From NCBI GenBank assembly GCA_905220665.1, contig CAJNAR010000151.1, forward strand, positions 372,001-436,000: DNA of 64,000 nucleotides. The letters run 5' to 3'. Position numbers and translations under genes: made by a program. Positions 51,834-60,995 of the stretch are shown here, one piece after another. The DNA comes from Albugo candida. Lineage: Eukaryota > Oomycota > Peronosporomycetes > Albuginales > Albuginaceae. Numbering within the stretch: the first letter of the stretch is position 1; every line of letters starts with the position of its first letter. The notes under the pieces were generated by a model that was not told the origin of the DNA, did no database searches, and saw only the letters and a list, made by a program, of their open reading frames with translations.

Positions 51834-53693
51834 ATGCGGACCAATCGATCACTATGTAAGGCCGTGATATATGGGTACTGGCTTTTTTTAAATTATGGCT
51901 GCTCTGCCGTACAGGAAGGTACCATGTCGATCAGCTTCAGCAATGAAAATAGCCTGAAGAAATGTCTACATTGTGTTATGCATGATTTGGGGGGAGCTCG
52001 CCTGACACCAATTGATTTCAAGTTTAATCCAAATGATGAATATACATTGGAGGAACCCTGCGAATTGGAAAAAAACCGCATCGTTTTCAGAACGATTGGC
52101 CCTCAAGCCTTTTTTGCAAATGTGGTCCCCTTTTGCCAAAGAAAAAGTAAATGCCTTACTATCAGCCTGCAGAATATTGTGGATAACGTCCCATCTGGAA
52201 CAGATGAAATGACACTAGCTAAACAGCCTGAATGGATGGTGTGCTTTATCGGTAATGTACAATCCGTCAATTGGCTGTGCACAAGTTGTATTCAAGAAGC
52301 CAGTGACACGGAGTATTTTGGAAGACTAAACTTAATCTCCTCCAAAGCAGAATCCGAAAAAAACGATCGTGAGCTACTTTTTACATTTAGCAAAAGCTCT
52401 TTTGGAAGTATACTTCATTCGTGTAAGAACTCCTGTAAAGGAGAATATGCAGAGCTGAAAAGCAAGCATTGTCGGTATCTTGTCGATCAGCTAACGCAAA
52501 ATAAGCCGAAATTGCCAGAAGATAATGAGGGAGTGAACTATCCGAGGAATTTTAGGGGGGTGAAAGTTACAATCACAAAAGAGCTACTGGAGAAGCCACA
52601 TTGCTTGATGGTAAAGGATAAAAAATCCGGGTCTAATATGTGTCAACGCTCTCTGGCAAAGCATTTCGGTGGCTTCATTGCAGGAATCCTTGTACCTCCA
52701 ACCGATCCAAACGAAAAAAACGTATATCACATCATACACTATTTTGGACAGGTCAGGGACCTGGATAAATTGCCTAAATTGATAGAAAGATATTGCAACA
52801 AAGTGAGCGAGGCAAAAAAGGACGATCCAGGTTGTAAAATGCACTTTGACGACATCTTTGTCGCATCCACCGCGATGTATCAAGTATCCGCACCTTTACC
52901 GACCGATACCGCAACAATAGGACTTCAAGGTAGAACCAACGCTGCAATTGCCGGCGATTGTATTTGGTCGCTCTCAGATACCTATACGACATCACTTTGT
53001 GTGGAATGTCTGCTTGAAAAAACAAGGCTCATGACATATGCAGAGGTAATGAAGCTATCAGACCAAACGCACTTGATCAAACCCCCAAAAAAAACGTCAC
53101 GCATGGCTGTTGCCTCGTGCGTGGGCGACGAACTTTGCAGCCAAGTCAAATTTGTATCAGCCGCCTTCTGTCAATACGAGATGAATCTACGCAAAAGTAT
53201 CTCTCCCATACCTGGTGCTTATATGGGTCATCAGAATGAAGTGATGCTGGATGCAGTTATATCAGAAAGGATACATTCGCCCAATCTTATGGAACTTGAC
53301 AATGACATGAATGTCGATGCAAAGCTTGAAGAAGCTATTGTCGTAGGATGGAGCTCTTCTGATACAGCAAAATGTTTGGAGTGCCTGGCGATTTTGAAGG
53401 AAGTAATTCTGGTGTCGATCGAAAGATCGTATGCATGGGTGCTGGATGATACCTCCAACTTTTTCACAAGGTCTTGGAGGTGCCAAAACTGTCAGCTCAC
53501 CCAAAAGATAAAACCGTTGTATATTGATGTGCATGCGCTGCATTCCTTTTCATCGATCGAATTGACGAAATTATATTCAGGCGGTATGTCGGGCGACACA
53601 TCCACAATACTGCCAACACTGAACCCAGAAAAAAAAGAGGAAGTTGGAACCTCACATGGGAAATCCAGGAATCGAAAACGCCGAAGTCAATAG
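51834..53693 (+). CDS. Secreted modular CxxC protein A with basic tail
   Basis: 619 residues from the ATG at 51834, chosen over an in-frame ATG at 51675 because it gives a signal peptide (MRTNRSLCKAVIYGYWLFLN, cleavage near GCSA). The mature part contains about five modules, each opening with a Cys pair: KKCLHC, LCTSC (then IQEASDTEYFG), CQRS (degenerate), LCVECL, KCLECL. Between them are FCQRKSKC-type pairs. The last module has IERSYAWVLDD, matching YIWLLNE and YIWMLYE of the two relatives. It ends KSRNRKRRSQ, a nuclear-localisation-like basic cluster. Family unknown to me. A secreted protein that could act inside another cell's nucleus is speculation. Confidence 0.75.
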   Translation: MRTNRSLCKAVIYGYWLFLNYGCSAVQEGTMSISFSNENSLKKCLHCVMHDLGGARLTPIDFKFNPNDEYTLEEPCELEKNRIVFRTIGPQAFFANVVPFCQRKSKCLTISLQNIVDNVPSGTDEMTLAKQPEWMVCFIGNVQSVNWLCTSCIQEASDTEYFGRLNLISSKAESEKNDRELLFTFSKSSFGSILHSCKNSCKGEYAELKSKHCRYLVDQLTQNKPKLPEDNEGVNYPRNFRGVKVTITKELLEKPHCLMVKDKKSGSNMCQRSLAKHFGGFIAGILVPPTDPNEKNVYHIIHYFGQVRDLDKLPKLIERYCNKVSEAKKDDPGCKMHFDDIFVASTAMYQVSAPLPTDTATIGLQGRTNAAIAGDCIWSLSDTYTTSLCVECLLEKTRLMTYAEVMKLSDQTHLIKPPKKTSRMAVASCVGDELCSQVKFVSAAFCQYEMNLRKSISPIPGAYMGHQNEVMLDAVISERIHSPNLMELDNDMNVDAKLEEAIVVGWSSSDTAKCLECLAILKEVILVSIERSYAWVLDDTSNFFTRSWRCQNCQLTQKIKPLYIDVHALHSFSSIELTKLYSGGMSGDTSTILPTLNPEKKEEVGTSHGKSRNRKRRSQ

Positions 53694-55500
53694 GTGGCTT
53701 TACCGTAATAGCTGGGACGTGGCCATCTCTACTTTCTTAGAATTAGGGTATCATCATACAATTACTTTTGTTCCCTCGACTTCCTAAGCATGCAATTACG
53801 TAATATCAGAACTCTTCCAATTTTGCAACATACAAATTTGGAATACGTTTTCGAACATTTGGTTCAGCTGCTACTTTAACTGCAGCGATATGACGAGCTC
53901 CTTTGAGCACATGAGCATCAACATGAGATGATCAAGATGATATCTATTGAGAAGGAAAACCAACTGACTTGAAATCTCGATATCCGATAGTTGGTATACT
54001 CCGAAATAGTATGCATGCGTACGTGGGCTTAAATGTGCTAATGGGCAAATACGTACCAAGACTGGGAAACAGGGTGAGCTAGTAGCCAGTCCATACACAA
54101 GTTTGAGTCAACAATGGCCGTAAATGTGCTGACTTCCACCTGCTGCTTAGACTACTGTTTCATGCTCTCATGGTCAATCCTCTATTGAATCTACTTTTGG
54201 TCGGATACGTCATTGAATTACGACTTTCATTTGATTATCGTTCAAGGTGCACGGGTACACCATCACGACTATCAACTGAAAGAATTTCGGTCCCCAAATT
54301 CATATTCGATTTCTGGACACGACTTTCCATCTTTCAGTATCTGAACAGAGTAATGACATGTATTTATGACTCCGTTCGCCACTGATTTCTAATCTCGCCT
54401 CAAATCTGATTCATGTTATACAATCGTAGTTCACTGTTTGATAGTCAAGCAGCTGGTTATTCCTGACAGCAGCTTGCAGATAGATTAATCTTTGCGTATG
54501 GGAGCGCCGTATCGCAAGGATACGTTTAGCACACTTACGGACAACTTGAAGAAGGCCTAAAGCCAATCTCTTATGGTCAAAACATGAAGAGAATTGTGTC
54601 ACGACACATTACACAAAATTCCTTGCTGCTTGCTCAACGATATACCTTCCTATGCAGAAGACGAATCACAGGGCGAGCAATATCGAGCATATCTTCAGCG
54701 GCAGACTACTTGGTACTGATATTTTGTGATATAGAAATGAATTGAACATGACACTTCAATCAGATAACAATCCTTTCGGCCGCAGTAATCATCAAAGAAG
54801 GAGACAATGTATTTTTGCTACTTTAGACACTGAAAGTCGTCTACAACAGGCATCAGGTTTTCATGCATAAGTGTCACCACTTGGGTTTGCTGCATCGACT
54901 CACATCGTGTCCTTCTTCGTCTCCACCAGCGTTTTGTCGGATTCACTGAACTTTGTTCGCTTATTAATTGTGGCATTCATTCAGGTTTTCAGTCTTTGAG
55001 TCTCACCGCTTTCTATCTACACTCATCAAAATAATGCGACGTATAATTACTGCAGCGCTACCACTCTCCTCCACGCGGACAGCGGAGTGACATGAGGCAA
55101 CATGCATCTTAACAGAGCTCAATCAGACGTACAATAAGCTTCTTGCGGGGATCGTGTGCCCAGCAGGTCTAAAGCTATTGTTGCCATACTAAAGAGGTAA
55201 ACTCCTCACAAATAACAAATTATGTAGCGGTACTGATATTCTTCAGTCAGACGCGAGGTTCTGAGGCTGTCGAAGATTCCGGTTTGTAATACCATTGTCG
55301 AGCGTAAAGCTTGGAGTAATCCGTCTCAGCGCATTGAGTGCGGCGTTGATCTATCAAGAGAGAGACTATATTTAATGATAAAAGTTGATGCTTCTCCTGT
55401 CCGTAGATAAGTGTGTTGAGCATAGTGGAAACCGCAAAGATCATTTATCTCTGTTTCTTATTATGCATTTATTTAAGCTGATAAAATTACTCGGTCTCGT
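53694..55500. other. No gene recognised
   Basis: About 1.8 kb of AT-rich spacer between the plus-strand module protein A and the minus-strand protein B. No families, repeats or RNA genes recognised. Confidence 0.4.
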
Positions 55501-55631
55501 CACGGTACTTCTAGATTGTTCTGCTGATACCATTGTCTTCGTTTTAGCCACAATTCCTCATCAATCTCATCTTGCTCGCTCTCCCCTCGGGTGTCTGATC
55601 GCTTTCAAGAGTCACCGATTTCATCTTGATC

Positions 55632-57365
55632 TCAATAATACTGGGTGCTCCAAGTCCTTTCATCTTTGCGTATTGCGAATAATTCATCCAGATCGGCGGC
55701 GGGTATCGACGGCATTAAGGCAGCATCATAATGCAGCGTTCCCAAATAGAGAAACCACTCACTGCATCCATTCGTATTAAAAATGTCCGAGTGCTCATTC
55801 AGCAACCATATGTACCGTTTTGTAAGAGAAATCAACAATATATCGTGCTTTAGCGCAAGATATTTCAAGCACTCGTGGGGAATTCCTATCCGATAGCCAA
55901 TCGACAAAACGTTTGATTGCGCTTCATATTGCTTTCCAAATAATTGCAATCGTTGCGGGGGTGGGATTGTCTGGAAGAATCTGCCATTATTATCACCGAA
56001 TTGTTGTGGTGAATTTACAATGTCAAACTCACACATGAAGTCAGGGATAAACACCAACTCATGACACTTTGGAAAAACTGTCACTTTAGCTACGATGCAA
56101 GCAGCAAGCTTCTTGTTATCAAAATTGCTTCTCAACAGAGACAAAGACATTGTGGGCGATAGAACAGCAATCTCTACTGAAGCACCCAGATTAGTAATGC
56201 ACTCATTACAATACCCTTTACTCTGCTCGAAAGTCGCCCAGACGCACTTACTCGAGAACGCGGTTGCGATATTTCTCTGCTCATTTTGCACTCTTTCACT
56301 CGTCCCAACAGAAATTCGGTCTTCGATTGGTGATGCGTCGAACTGTAACGCATTCAGATCATTGCAAACATGGTTATCTTTCGTTGTAGGGTGTCTTTTA
56401 TTACACCTGGAGTCACAGCTATTCCAGAATCCTTCCGTAGCATCTTGAGCAAGAGCATGGAAAAAAAAACTTCTTAAAGCCCCCGAACCGCTTCCTATTG
56501 GAAGCATGGCTATCAAACCATTTGCCCCATCCGCTAGACATTTCATACACATTACTACTGAGTCAGGCGTCAGCTCTATTGGGCCTATGCAGTACTGCTT
56601 TAGTGTGACAGGTATGAGGTGGTTTTCGACTCCCAAAAAATTTGTTGCTTCGAACGCTTTGGTTGACTCCAATCTGACGTCACTTTCCTCCATGATTGGA
56701 GTGTTCCGCATTGGTCCATTGAGAATCAAAGAAGCACAAACTCTAGCCGGGATGTATGTAGTGCCTTTGGAGCAAGCCAGAGATGCAGTGCATGCTTCAA
56801 CAATGTATTCGACTTGTCTTGCTGTGCTCAACACGTACATTGTATGTAGGTGTTTTGCTTTCGTTGGAATCACTCGAAAATCTCCCAGATATGCTGAATC
56901 GCTAGACTCTCTCAAGCAGTTTCTACATTTTGCGCTTGTGGATCTTCGGATGAGACATAAAAGACTACCGGAAGGTTCTGCATCATCTGTGAATTGGGTT
57001 TGCATCAAATTTGATCGACGAGTCAAGTCAAAATGGTATCCAACCGTCAAGCGGTCACATAAGTTAGGTGTCGCACAATTTTGCTCCATATTTTCAAATC
57101 CAAAAAATGAAGCAGTTACTTCATACTCTGCTCTGCGCATCAAGCATGCACTGGATTTTCTATAATAAGCTAGATTTTGAGAAATCAGTTTTGCACGTGT
57201 GGCTCCCGCGGTAGACAGAAGACACTTTTGGCATCTCACAACGTTTGTTTCTCGGAATTTGAACAACGCGGTGACGGTAAATGTTCCCAATGAAGAGAGT
57301 ACGTGAATAGTCTTGCCGCCAAAGATATGGATGAGAAGCACTGTCGAAATTTGCTTTGCCCGCAT
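55632..57365 (-). CDS. Secreted modular CxxC protein B, C-terminally truncated
   Basis: 577 residues. N-terminus MRAKQISTVLLIHIFGGKT is a likely signal peptide, aligned with protein C. Modules: CQKCLLSTAGATRAKLISQ, CRNCLRESSDSAYLG, CMKCLADGANG, YCNECITNLGAS, CLKYLALKHD...YIWLLNE. About half of residues match protein C at 58628. It ends ...DELFAIRKDERTWSTQYY. Beyond the stop the same frame continues DQDEIGDS, another stop, then acidic text (ESEQDEIDEE) and LKRRQW, matching the start of protein C's tail. So a stop has removed the basic tail that C has. Expression of the shorter form is possible. Confidence 0.75.
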   Translation of the reverse strand: MRAKQISTVLLIHIFGGKTIHVLSSLGTFTVTALFKFRETNVVRCQKCLLSTAGATRAKLISQNLAYYRKSSACLMRRAEYEVTASFFGFENMEQNCATPNLCDRLTVGYHFDLTRRSNLMQTQFTDDAEPSGSLLCLIRRSTSAKCRNCLRESSDSAYLGDFRVIPTKAKHLHTMYVLSTARQVEYIVEACTASLACSKGTTYIPARVCASLILNGPMRNTPIMEESDVRLESTKAFEATNFLGVENHLIPVTLKQYCIGPIELTPDSVVMCMKCLADGANGLIAMLPIGSGSGALRSFFFHALAQDATEGFWNSCDSRCNKRHPTTKDNHVCNDLNALQFDASPIEDRISVGTSERVQNEQRNIATAFSSKCVWATFEQSKGYCNECITNLGASVEIAVLSPTMSLSLLRSNFDNKKLAACIVAKVTVFPKCHELVFIPDFMCEFDIVNSPQQFGDNNGRFFQTIPPPQRLQLFGKQYEAQSNVLSIGYRIGIPHECLKYLALKHDILLISLTKRYIWLLNEHSDIFNTNGCSEWFLYLGTLHYDAALMPSIPAADLDELFAIRKDERTWSTQYY

Positions 57366-57470
57366 TACGTGTAAAATTCGTCAATGGGTTCTGTTGACCA
57401 CTAAAATTTAGCATCCATTTCGAAAGGGGTGGTACTGGGAAATATTTGTGGAGTGACGACCGAGAATACT
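57366..57470 (-). repeat. Upstream segment shared by proteins B and C
   Basis: The DNA just upstream of B (acgtgtaaaattc ... ctgttgaccac ... aaggggtggtac ... atatttgtg) matches that upstream of C at 60884-60965 (acgtgcaaaattc ... ctgctgaccac ... aaggggtggtacc ... gtatttgtg). It is a shared 5' region kept since the duplication, probably the promoter and 5' UTR. Confidence 0.6.
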
Positions 57471-57734
57471 TGATACCCTTCGGCAAGCTTCATCAATTCT
57501 CTATCTTGATTCTTGCTATTCGATGCCTTCTGCCAGAGTATTCAGCAATCACAACTACTGATGCGGTTTCCAGGTCGTTCATATGAATACGGTCTCGCCA
57601 TCATAGCAGCAGAGTTGGCAGATCGGACCACCAAAATATGAGTCCACTTGTTCAATAGCTGCATCAGCAACCTTCGTTTCTAAATTGAAACATGAGGACA
57701 TTACGATTCTTCGTAGAGTTGTGTATGATTATAA

Positions 57735-57971
57735 TCATTCTACTGCATCCATTGCATCAAACAAGGTGCGGTTTTGTGCTCTTGAGTAAGCGGATAATCT
57801 CACTCGTAGAATGAATGTATTCACCTTGTAGGATTGTGAAGGAGGATTGGTTATTCCACGTGATGGGAGTCTTAGATTTTCCACTACTGCATAGCCTTTG
57901 ACTTTTAAGGAAGGGCAAGTTTCGAGTTCCAATGATAAGACCAAGCACATCGAGTTGGATACACCCAACAT
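57735..57971 (-). pseudogene. Decayed repeated coding-like segment
   Basis: The minus-strand reading contains PPSQSYKVNTFILRVRLSAYS. A similar reading VPSQSYNVETLQLERT occurs near 62050 (minus) and a third fragment SYKVNTF near 61200 (minus). These recurring pieces look like remnants of one repeated gene or mobile element. I cannot name the family, and boundaries are approximate. Confidence 0.35.
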
Positions 57972-58627
57972 CTATTGGCATTAAGCCCTGCTACCTACCT
58001 TGTTTACTTTAGCGGCAGCCGTTCACTCTTTGATGATGCGCCACCATTGCCTTGTTAGGAGTTGATTGTATCTGAATGAAGCGTACTGCATGTGGAGCTG
58101 TGTTAAAGGATCATCAATATGTGAGTGCAAGGTTTGGTTGGGTCGTCTATCTTGTGCGGTCTGCCATTGCGAAGATGAGTAGGATGTTTCTACCTTTTTC
58201 CACGGACCAGGGTCTCGGAACACTCAGATACCGATCTATTTCACGTGTATTGCAATCCGATGTCTTGTGTCTCCTAAGGCTGGGACAGCGTGGCTGTGGA
58301 TATTTTGAGTCGAAGCTTCCATGTTTCATTTGCCTATGCGCCGACTTTGACTCTTGGCTTGAGTGATATCGATCGCATTTGGCAAGACACAGTACGTGGA
58401 GCGCTCGTATTCGAAACAGTCAGACGTGAAAGCCATTCAATCTCAAGTAGCGTGATCTTCGATCATCTGACATAGTAAAAAACGTAGAAAAAATCAGATC
58501 CTTACTCAACAATTCAATTGCGCCTGAAAGCCGTTATGCAAGAATCAATGCTCAATATCTAGTACAGCATTGATCGTATATGGTGTCTTGTCCTCTAAGT
58601 ATACTTTTGCTGTGCATGTACTCCACG
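57972..58627. other. No gene recognised
   Basis: Spacer between the two minus-strand module proteins. A 96-codon open frame at 58076-58366 (+) has no recognisable features. Confidence 0.35.
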
Positions 58628-60883
58628 TTAGTCGTCATTACCGTCGTTTGTTGTGGCCTGCATCCCTGAAGAAGCATCGAGTTTTTGATAAACATCATTA
58701 AGTCGCGCAGTCCTTGCTCGCTTCCTCGAATTCTTTGCTCTCCTCACAGGTTTCTCATTGCTTTCATCATCATCACTTCCATCTTGGGTTTGCGTAGATA
58801 TTACTTCTTTCCATTTATTTGATGTATTTGATCTCGTCCCAATAGTGTTAACGCGTTCATTTTCGGTTTCCGTAAATGTTGATCGCTTCCTCTTATTCGA
58901 AGGCTTCGCTCTCGACATGGCCGTCTCACCGTTTTTACTTTTAGCTTTTGTGGATTGTGCTCGCTTCTTCATAGTAGTACGCTTCACCTTCCTCGTAGGC
59001 TCCTCATCCCTTTCATCTTGATCTTTACCAAAGGCTGGATCAGAGTTACTTTCAAGTTCAGATATGGAGAATATTTCCTCCACATTGGCGGCAGATATTG
59101 ACCGCATTGCATGAACATCATGACGCAGAACTTTCACAAAGCTAAGTCCCTCGCATTCAACACTAACAAGAGCTTTTATGGGTTCATACAGCATCCATAT
59201 GTACTGTTTTTTGAGAGATAGCATTAATACATCGTGGTTGAGCGCAAGAGATCGGAGACATTCATAGGCATTTTTCTTTTGATAGCGAACCAATACGATA
59301 TTCGTTGCCAATTCAAGGTTCTTCCCAAATAATCGAATACTTGATAAACGCTGGCTTGCTGACGCTTGGCTCTGCGCATTGGAATCCAGCAATTGGCTCT
59401 GTGCGTTGGAATCCAGCAATTGGCTCTGTGCGTTGGAATCCAGCAATTGGTTCTGTGATGCATCCATTCCTGAGGCTGACGGTGCTGAGAATTCGTTGCC
59501 TTGTTTCTGAACGTTATCTTGTCCTGACTGAGCAAACTCATATTCACACATGAAATCAGGAACAAATACAAATTCATAACATTTCGGAGAAACATTCTCT
59601 TTAGCCACGATGCAAGCAGCAAGATTCTTTTTTTCAAAATCGCTTCTCAGCAGAGACAAAGACATTGAATGCGATAGACCAGCAATGTCCGCTGAAGCAC
59701 CCAGATCGGTAATGCACTCATTACAATATTTTTTACCCTTCTGGAAACTTGCCCGGACGCATTTACTGGAGTACTCGATTGCGATATTCCCCTCCTCATT
59801 TTGCTCTATTTCTCTCGTCCCAACAGAAATTCGGTCCTCGATTGATGATGTCTCGAATTGTGCCGCATTCAGCTCATTGCAAACTTGAATACTTTGAGTT
59901 TCAGAGCGTTTGCCGCACTCTTGGTGACAATTTTTCGAAAATACCATCTTGTTCGATTGAGCGAAAGCATGGAAATAATAACCCTGCATACGTTTCAGAC
60001 CACTTTCCATTCGAAGCAGGACAGCAAATCCACCCGTCTCTCTTGCAAAACACATTAGACACCTTTGAATCTTTTGATAGCTCGATTGTGTTGGGCCCAT
60101 GCAGTTCTGCGTCACAGTGATAGATGTAAGTTGTTCGTGTACGCTCCGTAATTCGGATTCTTCGGACGTTAAAAAGGTCTCTAATGCAAGCTCATTTTCT
60201 TCCGTGATTTGAGTGTCAGGCATCGGTCCGTCGACAATCAGAGGGGCACATATTTTACCTGGAATGCTGATAATACCCTTACTACATGCTAGAGATGCAA
60301 TGCATGCTCCGACAATGTATTCGACTTGTCTTGTTGTGCTCAATGCATATATTACAAGTGGGTCGCTTGCTATCGCTGTAACCATTCGAAAATGTCCCAG
60401 ATATGCTGAACCGCTAGATTCTCTCAAGCAATCTCTACATGTCGCGCTTGTACGTCTTCTGATGAGACATAAAAGATTCCCGGAAGGTTCCTTTGCATCG
60501 CCCAGTAATTGGCTTGGCATTTGATTTGAACGACGAGTCGAGCCAGATCGATAAGCAACTGCCACGCTGCCACATTGTGATATGCTGGCACAATTTTGTT
60601 CCAAATTTACAAATCCAAAATCTGAGGCAGCAACTTCATACTTTGCTATGTAGATCCGACGTAATTTACTAAATCGTTTAGGACGCATTAGCTGTTGAGA
60701 GATTAGTTTTGCACGAATGGCACCCGCGGTAGACAGAAAACATTTCTGGCAATTTCTAAAAGTTGTGCGTTTGAAGTTGATGGAAGTACTGACGATATTT
60801 GTTTCCAATGAGGCGAATACCTGGTTAGTCTTACCGCTAAAGTTATGGATTAGGAGCACTAACAAGACTCTGTAGTTTCGCAT
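58628..60883 (-). CDS. Secreted modular CxxC protein C with nuclear-type basic tail
   Basis: 751 residues from the ATG at 60883 (MRNYRVLLVLLIHNFSGKT, signal peptide). A TTG-led extension upstream is not used. Modules: NCQKCFLSTAGAIRAKLISQ (about 45-65), CRDCLRESSGSAYLG, RCLMCFARETGG, YCNECITDLGAS, ECLRSLALNHD...QYIWMLYE. A Gln/Ser-rich linker carries three LLDSNAQSQ repeats. The last 120 residues are charged: DQDERDEEPTRKVKRT, KKRAQSTKAKSK, SNKRKRS, RRAKNSRKRAR, i.e. several nuclear-localisation-like clusters. Signal peptide plus nuclear tail is the pattern of some translocated plant-pathogen proteins. Function unknown. Confidence 0.78.
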   Translation of the reverse strand: MRNYRVLLVLLIHNFSGKTNQVFASLETNIVSTSINFKRTTFRNCQKCFLSTAGAIRAKLISQQLMRPKRFSKLRRIYIAKYEVAASDFGFVNLEQNCASISQCGSVAVAYRSGSTRRSNQMPSQLLGDAKEPSGNLLCLIRRRTSATCRDCLRESSGSAYLGHFRMVTAIASDPLVIYALSTTRQVEYIVGACIASLACSKGIISIPGKICAPLIVDGPMPDTQITEENELALETFLTSEESELRSVHEQLTSITVTQNCMGPTQSSYQKIQRCLMCFARETGGFAVLLRMESGLKRMQGYYFHAFAQSNKMVFSKNCHQECGKRSETQSIQVCNELNAAQFETSSIEDRISVGTREIEQNEEGNIAIEYSSKCVRASFQKGKKYCNECITDLGASADIAGLSHSMSLSLLRSDFEKKNLAACIVAKENVSPKCYEFVFVPDFMCEYEFAQSGQDNVQKQGNEFSAPSASGMDASQNQLLDSNAQSQLLDSNAQSQLLDSNAQSQASASQRLSSIRLFGKNLELATNIVLVRYQKKNAYECLRSLALNHDVLMLSLKKQYIWMLYEPIKALVSVECEGLSFVKVLRHDVHAMRSISAANVEEIFSISELESNSDPAFGKDQDERDEEPTRKVKRTTMKKRAQSTKAKSKNGETAMSRAKPSNKRKRSTFTETENERVNTIGTRSNTSNKWKEVISTQTQDGSDDDESNEKPVRRAKNSRKRARTARLNDVYQKLDASSGMQATTNDGNDD
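59366..59446. repeat. 27-bp in-frame minisatellite, 3 units
   Basis: Three 27-bp units beginning TTGGCTCTG at 59366, 59393 and 59420, followed by a partial unit. They encode the LLDSNAQSQ repeats of protein C on the minus strand. Units differ by only one or two bases (the first has gcgcat for gtgcgt), so the expansion is recent. Length is a multiple of three. Confidence 0.85.
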
Positions 60884-60970
60884 AACGTGCAAAATTCAAC
60901 AGAGTTCTGCTGACCACCAATGGTATGTATTCATTCTACAAGGGGTGGTACCAAAAGTATTTGTGTAATA

Positions 60971-60986
60971 TGAATGAGAATGAGAA
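60971..60986 (-). promoter_or_regulatory. Possible oomycete-type core promoter
   Basis: The minus strand reads TTCTCATTCTCATTCA, about 88 bp before the start of protein C. It resembles the initiator motif seen before the phosphatase-like genes, but the distance is longer and the 3' half less T-rich. Confidence 0.35.
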
Positions 60987-60995
60987 CGTTCAGCA

